Assembly (NCBI GenBank): GCA_025356735.1 | Contig: JANXRT010000174.1 | Coordinates: 1-8,383 of the forward strand | DNA length: 8,383 nucleotides | Source: Acetobacteraceae bacterium | Lineage (GTDB): Bacteria > Pseudomonadota > Alphaproteobacteria > Acetobacterales > Acetobacteraceae | Reading direction: 5' to 3' | Program-made: the position numbers and the translations under genes | The notes under the pieces: generated by a model | Database searches by the model: none | What the model was told of the DNA's origin: nothing | The model's input: the letters and a program-made list of their open reading frames with translations, nothing else | Shown: piece after piece, positions 1 to 5,138 of the stretch | How positions within the stretch are numbered: position 1 is the stretch's first letter | How the letters are laid out: every line of letters starts with the position of its first letter

Positions 1-2
1 GC

Positions 3-29
3 ACCATCACTGAAAAAGCGGGAGCATAA
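3..29 (+). CDS. Possible 3' end of the CoA-transferase subunit A gene (partial)
   Basis: Only nine codons including the stop are inside the window. Read from base 3 they give TITEKAGA followed by TAA at 27-29, two bases before the ATG of the subunit B gene. A charged short tail ending just before subunit B is what one expects for the alpha subunit gene of a two-gene 3-oxoacid CoA-transferase operon. The other frames cannot be excluded: frame 2 also stops, at 11-13. The call rests on operon logic rather than on similarity, so it is tentative. Confidence 0.35.
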   Translation, partial: TITEKAGA

Positions 30-31
30 AC

Positions 32-682
32 ATGGCCTGGACTCAAGACCAAATGGCAGCGCGTGCCGCCCGGGAACTGCAGGACGGTTTCTACGTCAAC
101 CTCGGCATCGGCATTCCGACGCTGGTGGCCAACCACATTCCCGCCGGCATCGACGTTCAGCTGCACAGCGAGAACGGCATGCTGGGCATCGGCCCGTTCC
201 CCTTTGAGGGCGACGAGGATGCCGACCTGATCAACGCCGGCAAGCAGACCGTTACCGCGTTGCCGACCACCAGCTTCATGGACAGCGCCGCCAGCTTCGC
301 CATGGTGCGCGGCGGCCACATCGACATCTCCATCCTGGGCGCCTTGCAGGTGGCCGAGAACGGCGACCTCGCCAACTGGATGATCCCCGGCAAGATGGTC
401 AAGGGCATGGGCGGTGCGATGGACTTGGTCGCCGGCGTCGGCCGGGTGGTGGTGCTGATGGAGCACACCGCCGGCGGCAAGCCCAAGCTGCTGCACCGAT
501 GCACCCTGCCGCTGACCGGCAAGGCCGTGGTCAGCCTGGTGGTCACCGAACTGGGAGTGTTCGCCATCCGGCCGGGCGGCGTGGTGCTGGTGGATATGGC
601 GCCCGGAGTCACGATCGCGGAGCTGCGGGAGAAGACGGAGGCGGACTTTACGGTCGATGAGGCCTTGAAGCAGGCAGCTTAG
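32..682 (+). CDS. scoB: 3-oxoacid (succinyl-CoA:acetoacetate type) CoA-transferase, subunit B
   Basis: This is a complete 216-residue beta subunit of a family I CoA-transferase, the normal length for the separate B subunit. The enzyme moves CoA between an acyl-CoA such as succinyl-CoA and a 3-oxoacid such as acetoacetate, in the cytosol. Visible family marks are the glycine-rich NLGIGIPTLVA segment (residues 23-33) and the SENGMLG motif (46-52). Glu47 of that motif matches the family's catalytic glutamate, which forms the covalent CoA thioester. The start is well supported: GGGAG at 20-24 lies seven bases before the ATG. The tight spacing to the end of the preceding frame fits an A-B operon. 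The 3' end overlaps the convergent gene on the other strand by four bases. AtoA or PcaJ paralogues share this fold, so the exact 3-oxoacid is not fixed by sequence alone. Confidence 0.92.
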   Translation: MAWTQDQMAARAARELQDGFYVNLGIGIPTLVANHIPAGIDVQLHSENGMLGIGPFPFEGDEDADLINAGKQTVTALPTTSFMDSAASFAMVRGGHIDISILGALQVAENGDLANWMIPGKMVKGMGGAMDLVAGVGRVVVLMEHTAGGKPKLLHRCTLPLTGKAVVSLVVTELGVFAIRPGGVVLVDMAPGVTIAELREKTEADFTVDEALKQAA

Positions 683-1287
683 GAAGGATGGGGCTCTGCC
701 CCAAACCCCGCCAGGAGTAGCGCTCCTGGACCCGCACCACTTAGGTAAGCACGGGCACGTTCCGTGACAGCGGCCGCCGGCAGCTGCTCCGGTGGCCCGC
801 CATACAGAATGACCGTGGCGCCCTCGAGCAGCGCCGTCAGCCCAGGCCAGGAAACATTCGCGGCAACCAGAACACGATCGTCGGCGCGGATGTCGTGCCA
901 CAACAGCGTCTCGGCCAAGCCCCGGGCCAGGACAGCCCGCGGCCATCGCCGGCGCAGCATCGGCGGCAGCATGGCGGCCTGCCGATCCGCCAGCAGCTCG
1001 TCGCGCGACAAGCTCCGCCGCGTGCCGTCGCCGGCCAGCAGCACCAGCGCCTCCCTCCCCCCGGCATGCCGCGCCAGGAACCGCGGCCCAGGGCCAAGCC
1101 TCGCGAACGCCGCGACCTGCTCGTAGAACCAGGCCGGATCGGCGGCGGAACACTCCCGCAGGCCAACCCACCCCGAAAGCTGCCGGTCGCGCGGGCGACA
1201 GGAATTGAGCCACAGCAGGAACGCCCACGCATTGGTCGTGACGGAAGCTTCTCGGTCCACCGGATACGAGGGACGATTGAAAGACAT
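679..1287 (-). CDS. Short acyl-/acetoacetyl-CoA synthetase-like protein, probably truncated or internally deleted
   Basis: The minus-strand frame has strong GC bias at third positions, so it is a real gene or a recent relic. From the ATG at 1287 it gives 202 residues. A longer start at 1368 would overlap the tRNA gene and its promoter and is unlikely. The N-terminal stretch with SAADPAWFYEQVAAFARL resembles the beginning of acetyl-/acetoacetyl-CoA synthetases. DGTRRSLSRDEL resembles their early adenylation segment, and HDIRADDRVLVAAN plus LLEGATVILYGG resembles the segment that follows the AMP-binding loop. The Ser/Thr/Gly-rich AMP-binding loop itself and the whole C-terminal half are absent, and the family is normally 500-650 residues. 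It should not be an active ligase. The last 17-18 residues are encoded by the two-hairpin repeat. It converges on a CoA-transferase gene for a related substrate. Function unknown. Confidence 0.6.
   Translation of the reverse strand: MSFNRPSYPVDREASVTTNAWAFLLWLNSCRPRDRQLSGWVGLRECSAADPAWFYEQVAAFARLGPGPRFLARHAGGREALVLLAGDGTRRSLSRDELLADRQAAMLPPMLRRRWPRAVLARGLAETLLWHDIRADDRVLVAANVSWPGLTALLEGATVILYGGPPEQLPAAAVTERARAYLSGAGPGALLLAGFGAEPHPS
690..735. repeat. Two-hairpin extragenic-type repeat, copy A
   Basis: This 46-base element holds two inverted repeats: 690-702, a 5 bp G/C stem with a TCT loop, and 711-729, CCAGGAG/CTCCTGG with a five-base loop. A 43-base relative lies at 8021-8063. It sits between the convergent ends of the CoA-transferase gene and the synthetase-like gene, and could act as a transcription barrier in both directions, although no T-run follows on either strand. 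On the minus strand it also encodes the C-terminal residues of the synthetase-like protein. Repeats of this GC-rich style are, from general memory, common in Acetobacteraceae genomes; I could not search for further copies. Confidence 0.8.
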
Positions 1288-1314
1288 GCCGGCTGAACCC
1301 CGCTCAATGGCCAC

Positions 1315-1344
1315 TTGATCCGCCGCATCGGTCGGGTCTATATG
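1315..1344 (+). promoter_or_regulatory. Sigma70-like promoter of the tRNA-Ala gene
   Basis: TTGATC at 1315-1320 and TATATG at 1339-1344 are separated by 18 bases. Transcription would begin near 1350-1352, about ten bases before the mature tRNA. The boxes lie just upstream of the minus-strand gene's start (1287), so the two transcription units diverge here. The GC-rich segment between the -10 box and the tRNA could be a discriminator typical of stable-RNA promoters, but this is inference. Confidence 0.6.
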
Positions 1345-1360
1345 CCGCCTCCCGCCGGTG

Positions 1361-1436
1361 GGGGCCATAGCTCAGCTGGGAGAGCGCCTGAATGGCATTC
1401 AGGAGGTCAGCGGTTCGATCCCGCTTGGCTCCACCA
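1361..1436 (+). tRNA. tRNA-Ala (anticodon GGC)
   Basis: A full cloverleaf can be drawn. The acceptor stem is GGGGCCA paired with TGGCTCC and includes the G3:U70 wobble pair that identifies alanine tRNAs. The D-arm is GCTC...GAGC. The anticodon stem CCTGA/TCAGG (1387-1391/1399-1403) encloses a seven-base loop with anticodon GGC at 1394-1396. The T-arm AGCGG/CCGCT carries the TTCGATC loop. The discriminator base A (1433) is followed by a genome-encoded CCA (1434-1436). It would read GCC and GCU alanine codons; GCC is very frequent in the neighbouring genes. No convincing terminator follows. Confidence 0.97.
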
Positions 1437-1564
1437 AACCTTTCCACATTATGGCACTGCTGTCCGGACGCAACTTGCCGGCTTGGCACCTTCATTCCTG
1501 GCTTTGTTGGATCGTACGGTCTATTTCGTGATCCACGCGCGCTCATCTGGGAATAGATCGTTTC

Positions 1565-2041
1565 ATGGACAGGCCCATTCGCCCGAACCCGGCTCTAGAT
1601 GGCCTGAACCCGGACGCCGTGTCGGCGCCCTCCGGCGGCGATACCTATGCGACGATGAAGAACCGCAACATCATCGTTCCGCCCGACGCATCCGGCCATT
1701 TCTCCGTCGAGCAGCACTTCTTCTACGACATCATGGAAAAATTCCTGAGCGAAATCCAGATCGACGAGGACTGGTATCTGGCGAAATATCCTGACGTGCA
1801 GGAAGCGATCGAGACCGGCCGGGTAAAGAGCGGCCGTCACCACTACGCAAGGTTCGGCTTCTACGAGCACCGGCTGCCCTACGCGATCGAGGTGACCGAG
1901 AAGTGGTACATGGACGCCTATCCAGACATCAAGGAAGCGATCCAGAAGGGCATCTACAAATCCGGCCAGTCGCACTTCGAGCTGAACGGCTTTCGCGAGG
2001 GCCGCATGCCGTTCCCGAACTTCCTGCTGCTGACCCAGTAG
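1565..2041 (+). CDS. Small two-repeat 'YPD' protein, hypothetical, glycan cluster
   Basis: This protein of 158 residues, or 128 if it starts at the in-frame ATG at 1655, consists mainly of two copies of a roughly 40-residue repeat. Copy 1 covers residues 66-105, with DEDWYLAKYPDVQEAI, a glycine, a KSGRHHY segment and FGFYEHRLPY. Copy 2 covers 109-149, with TEKWYMDAYPDIKEAI, KSGQSHF and GFREGRMPF. No signal peptide, membrane helix or catalytic motif is seen, so it should be cytosolic. The same repeat occurs once in the next gene and about six times in the large glycosyltransferase, which ties it to the cluster. The first 30 residues are low in structure. The second ATG, giving MKNRNIIVPPDASGHF, may be the true start; GGGA at 1549-1552 gives only weak support to the first. 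AAG and GAA codons are more frequent than in the neighbours. The role is inferred to be a scaffold or partner, not proven. Confidence 0.8.
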   Translation: MDRPIRPNPALDGLNPDAVSAPSGGDTYATMKNRNIIVPPDASGHFSVEQHFFYDIMEKFLSEIQIDEDWYLAKYPDVQEAIETGRVKSGRHHYARFGFYEHRLPYAIEVTEKWYMDAYPDIKEAIQKGIYKSGQSHFELNGFREGRMPFPNFLLLTQ

Positions 2042-2063
2042 CACCCAAATGGTGACGTTGGTC

Positions 2064-2120
2064 ATGAACCGACCCTGGAGAATGCGCATAGACGGACCCG
2101 GCCACCTCGGACACGGTTAG
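2064..2120 (+). CDS. Possible 18-codon leader ORF before the GT2 gene
   Basis: In the 83-base gap before the GT2 gene, an ATG at 2064 follows GGTGA (2051-2055) at eight bases. It opens an 18-codon frame, MNRPWRMRIDGPGHLGHG, that stops with TAG at 2118-2120, four bases before the GT2 ATG. A longer version could start at 2049. It could be a leader whose translation feeds ribosomes to the GT2 start, whose own AGGGG lies only one base from its ATG. Nothing proves translation, and chance is a serious alternative. Confidence 0.2.
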   Translation: MNRPWRMRIDGPGHLGHG

Positions 2121-2124
2121 GGGT

Positions 2125-3849
2125 ATGACCACCCCCGACCTGGCGGCGCCCGACCTGGTGGCGCCCGACCTGGCAGCACCCGACCTGGCAGCACCCGACC
2201 CGGAATCGAACGAGCACGAAACCTTCGACGAAATCGAATACCTGCGCATCCACCAGGACGTCGCCCAGGCGATCGCGCGCGGCGAGGTCGCTTCCGGCTA
2301 CGCCCACTACGTCGCGTTCGGCGTCATCGAGGGCCGGGCCCTGCCGAGCCCGACGCACGAGCCGCGCAACCGGCTGCTGGTTTCGCACCCGACGCCGGCC
2401 TCCGTGCCGCCGCACGAGACGCGGTTCGCGATCGACTCGCTGATCGTCGCACCCGCCGGCGGCCTCATGATCGTCGGCTGGATCAACGACGCCCACGATC
2501 CGATCCAGTGCATCCGCATCGCCGGCGCCGGCTGGCGCGTCACCATCGATCGGGCGCGGTTCGTGCGCGTGCGGCGCCACGACGTGGAGCAGGCGCTCGA
2601 CAGGAACGGCCAGCACCCGTTCGGCTTCTTCGGCTTCCTGCATTTCGACCGCATGGTCGATGGCGCCGGGCCGTGCCTGGTCGAGATCTGGCTCGCCGGC
2701 GGCAGTTCGGTCCTCCTGCCGGTCACGCCGCAGGTCGTGGGTGACATCGAGCTGCGCGACATCGCCCTCACCCATCTCGGCACCGCCTCGTTCGCCGGCA
2801 ACGCGGCGGTCGAGCGGGTGGCCTGCCTCGATGCCGGCTTCGGCGACGAGCTGGTCCGGTTCAACCGCGCGATCACCCGGCGGATCGTGGCGACGCCCTA
2901 CGTCGAGCGTTTCGGCCCCACCGGTAAGGCCCCCGGAGCAAGATCCCCCCGCGGCACCATCGTCGTCTGCCTCTATGGCCGGGCGGAATACCTGTTCCTG
3001 CAGAACTGCCTGTTCGCCGGGCTTCCCGGCATCGAGGACTATGAATTCATCTACGTCTCCAACAGCCCCGAAATCGGCGAGACCCTGCTGCGCGAGGCCC
3101 GCTCCTCCAGCCTGGTCTATGGCCTGCCACAGACGGTCATGATCCTGCCCGGCAACGCCGGCTTCAGCGGTGCCAACAACGCCGCCGCCGCCATCGCGCG
3201 CAGCGGCCGCATCCTGGCGGTCAACCCCGACGTGTTCCCGCGCGACCCCGGCTGGGCCCGGAAACACCTCGACGTGCTGGACAACGCGCCCGCCGAGCGC
3301 ACCCGGCTGTTCGGCGTGCCGCTGTATTACGACGACGGCTCGCTGATGCATGGCGGCATGTTCATCGACGTCGATATCGGGCTGTCGATGGCCAGCGGCA
3401 TTCCCCGCGCCCGGCGCCTGCTCCGCGTCGAGCATTACGGCAAGGGCGCCCCCGCCGACGCCACCAGGTTCACCCGCTCCCGCCCGGTGCCCGCGATTTC
3501 CGGCGCCTTCATCTCGATCGACCGCGCCTGGTTCGAGCGGCTCGGCGGCTTTTCCGAGGACTACCTGTTCGGCCATTACGAGGACGCCGACCTAAGCCTG
3601 AAAAGCATCGCCGCCGGCACCGTGCCGTGGCTGCACGACATCCGCATGTGGCACCTGGAAGGAAAGGGATCGACCCGGCTGCCTCCGCACGAGGGCGGCT
3701 CGGCGGTCAACCGGTGGCTGTTCTCGCGTCGGTGGTCCGCCATGGTCGAGGCCGGCCTGAAGGGACCCAGCCCGACATATCCGGCCCCTGAAGCCTTCTC
3801 GCCCGGGCCCACAACCCGTGCGCGCATCCGATCGACACCTGCCAGATGA
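2125..3849 (+). CDS. Glycosyltransferase family 2 protein with N-terminal YPD repeat
   Basis: This 574-residue protein probably transfers a sugar from a nucleotide sugar during surface-glycan assembly in the cytosol. Order of parts: a PDLAA tandem repeat (residues 4-25); one YPD-type repeat (33-75, FDEIEYLRIHQDVAQAIA...HYVAFGVIEGR); an unnamed, apparently beta-rich accessory domain (about 100-205, with LMIVGWINDAHDP); and a GT-A type GT2 domain (about 278-545). In the GT2 domain VSNSPE, GNAGFSGANNAA (343-354), VNPDVFPRDPGW (367-378, the metal/nucleotide DXD-like site) and FGHYEDADLSLK (482-493) are the expected motifs in the expected order. ATG at 2125 is the only start after an in-frame TAG at 2089; its AGGGG is unusually close. 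The 3' end overlaps the next gene by ATGA. No membrane segments are evident. Donor and acceptor are unknown. Confidence 0.88.
   Translation: MTTPDLAAPDLVAPDLAAPDLAAPDPESNEHETFDEIEYLRIHQDVAQAIARGEVASGYAHYVAFGVIEGRALPSPTHEPRNRLLVSHPTPASVPPHETRFAIDSLIVAPAGGLMIVGWINDAHDPIQCIRIAGAGWRVTIDRARFVRVRRHDVEQALDRNGQHPFGFFGFLHFDRMVDGAGPCLVEIWLAGGSSVLLPVTPQVVGDIELRDIALTHLGTASFAGNAAVERVACLDAGFGDELVRFNRAITRRIVATPYVERFGPTGKAPGARSPRGTIVVCLYGRAEYLFLQNCLFAGLPGIEDYEFIYVSNSPEIGETLLREARSSSLVYGLPQTVMILPGNAGFSGANNAAAAIARSGRILAVNPDVFPRDPGWARKHLDVLDNAPAERTRLFGVPLYYDDGSLMHGGMFIDVDIGLSMASGIPRARRLLRVEHYGKGAPADATRFTRSRPVPAISGAFISIDRAWFERLGGFSEDYLFGHYEDADLSLKSIAAGTVPWLHDIRMWHLEGKGSTRLPPHEGGSAVNRWLFSRRWSAMVEAGLKGPSPTYPAPEAFSPGPTTRARIRSTPAR
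2134..2193 (+). repeat. Four 15-bp tandem repeats coding for PDLAA
   Basis: Four consecutive 15-base units of the form CCCGACCTGGCGGCG (2134-2148, 2149-2163, 2164-2178, 2179-2193) plus a partial fifth unit encode PDLAA, PDLVA, PDLAA, PDLAA. Units 3 and 4 share GCA-GCA codons, which suggests recent duplication. Because a unit is five codons, gain or loss keeps the frame and only changes the length of a flexible N-terminal linker of the GT2 protein. Confidence 0.9.
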
Positions 3850-5138
3850 AGGTCCTGCTGGTCGGCGTGCACCATCCGGAGCTCGTCCGCGGGGGCGCGC
3901 AGCAGATCTGCTACGAGCTGTTCAAGGGCCTCCAGGCCCGCCCGGAAATCGAGCCGGTGCTGCTCGCCGCCGTCGATCCCACCTTCAGGGCGCTGTATAA
4001 AAGCGGCGCCCGCATCACCGGCTTCGACGGACGCGAGGGCGAGTTCCTCTATCTCGGCCGCGACTACGACTACACCTGGCACAAGGTATCCAACCCCCAG
4101 CTGCTCGAAGCCTACTCGGAATTCCTGGAGATCGTGCGGCCCGACGTGGTCCATTTTCACCACTTCATGCTGCTCGGGCTCGACCTGTTGACTCTGACCC
4201 GGCGCGTCCTGCCGCGCGCGAAAATCCTCTTCACCTTCCACGAGTTCATGTCGATCTGCGCCGCCGACGGCCAGATGGTCCGCACCTTCGACCGATCGCT
4301 GTGCACCCGCGCCTCGCCGGTGCGCTGCCACCAGTGCTTCCCCGATCGCGGCCCGGAGGAGTTCTTCGTGCGCGAGATGTGGTTCAAGCGCCATCTGTCG
4401 GTCGTCGACGCCTTCACCACGCCTAGCCGGTTCATGATCGAGCGCTATTCGGCATGGGGCCTCGACGCCGCGAAGATCCATCACGTCACCAACGGCCAGC
4501 CGGACTACAGCCGCGGCGCTCCGCCCGCCGAGAAGCGCGCGAAACGCAACCGCTTCGGCTTCTTCGGCCAGCTCGTTGACAACAAGGGCGTCTGGCTGCT
4601 GCTGCAGGCGGTCCGCCAGCTCCGCGCCGAGGGCTTCTCCGACTTCACCGTCGAGATCAACGGCGACAACCTCCGTTTCGCCTCCGACGTCCGCCGCGCC
4701 GAAATCGAAAGCTTCCTCGCCGACGAGGCCGCCTTGCCGTTCGCCGACCGCCGCGTCGTGTTCAACGGCTCCTATGACGTTGACCAGCTCGCCCGCCGCA
4801 TGGCCCGCATCGACTGGTGCATCGTCCCCTCCGTCTGGTGGGAGATTTTTGGACTTGTCATTTCCGAGGCCTGGATGTTTGGCCGCCCGGTGATCGCGGC
4901 CAACGTCGGCGGCCCGGCTGAGCGCATCACCGCCGGACAGGATGGCCTGCTGTTCGAGGTCGCCGACGCCGGCGCCCTGGCCCGGACCATCCGCCGCGCC
5001 GCCACCGAAAAGGGCCTGTGGGACCGCCTGGCCAAAGGTATCCAGCCCCCCGCCAACCAGGAAGTGATGGTGGACGCCTTCCTTGCTCTCTACGGAATGG
5101 ATTTCAAAGGCTCGCCTTTGATCGGGGTCCAGGAGTGA
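3846..5138 (+). CDS. Glycosyltransferase family 4 protein (GT-B fold)
   Basis: This 430-residue protein is the usual size for a GT4 retaining glycosyltransferase, acting in the cytosol in glycan assembly. The N-terminal Rossmann half begins MKVLLVGVHHPE and contains VRGGAQQICYELFKGL (residues 14-29), the usual GG signature. PDVVHFHHFMLLG (99-111) and LFTFHEF (128-134) follow. The C-terminal half starts near NRFGFFGQL...NKG (235-248) and carries the EX7E motif, Glu333 and Glu341 in WWEIFGLVISEAWMFGRPV, then GGPAERI. Four cysteines (138, 153, 161, 164) cluster between the halves, a CHQC-type arrangement that might bind a metal; from memory some related GT4 proteins share it. The start is an ATGA overlap with the upstream gene and has no Shine-Dalgarno of its own, so translation is probably coupled. 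The stop overlaps the next start as GTGA. Confidence 0.92.
   Translation: MKVLLVGVHHPELVRGGAQQICYELFKGLQARPEIEPVLLAAVDPTFRALYKSGARITGFDGREGEFLYLGRDYDYTWHKVSNPQLLEAYSEFLEIVRPDVVHFHHFMLLGLDLLTLTRRVLPRAKILFTFHEFMSICAADGQMVRTFDRSLCTRASPVRCHQCFPDRGPEEFFVREMWFKRHLSVVDAFTTPSRFMIERYSAWGLDAAKIHHVTNGQPDYSRGAPPAEKRAKRNRFGFFGQLVDNKGVWLLLQAVRQLRAEGFSDFTVEINGDNLRFASDVRRAEIESFLADEAALPFADRRVVFNGSYDVDQLARRMARIDWCIVPSVWWEIFGLVISEAWMFGRPVIAANVGGPAERITAGQDGLLFEVADAGALARTIRRAATEKGLWDRLAKGIQPPANQEVMVDAFLALYGMDFKGSPLIGVQE

Noticed and set aside
764..1296. Plus-strand open frames opposite the synthetase-like gene
   Set aside because: Composition is Arg/Pro/Ser-rich and motif-free, whereas the minus strand gives a coherent protein with family-like segments.
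1288..1368. Longer start of the synthetase-like minus-strand gene
   Set aside because: It would read through the tRNA promoter and into the tRNA gene. The ATG at 1287 is more sensible.
1420..1436. Attachment-site duplication of the tRNA 3' end
   Set aside because: No second copy of the tRNA 3' sequence was seen elsewhere in the window.
1437..1564. Terminator after the tRNA or promoter for the glycan cluster
   Set aside because: Only a 4 bp stem (TGCC/GGCA near 1476-1488) without a T-run, and no -35/-10 pair with acceptable spacing, could be found.
1315..1794. Plus-strand open frame running through the tRNA gene into the small repeat protein
   Set aside because: It translates a structural RNA, and its second part is the out-of-frame reading of the two-repeat protein.
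2134..2193. CRISPR-like array
   Set aside because: The units are contiguous 15-mers without spacers and form a coding tandem repeat.
5018..5134. Upstream ATG extension of the large glycosyltransferase
   Set aside because: It would overlap the GT4 gene by 120 bases, and the added residues are out-of-frame translation of the GT4 C-terminus. GTG at 5135 gives a stop/start overlap like the one at 3846.
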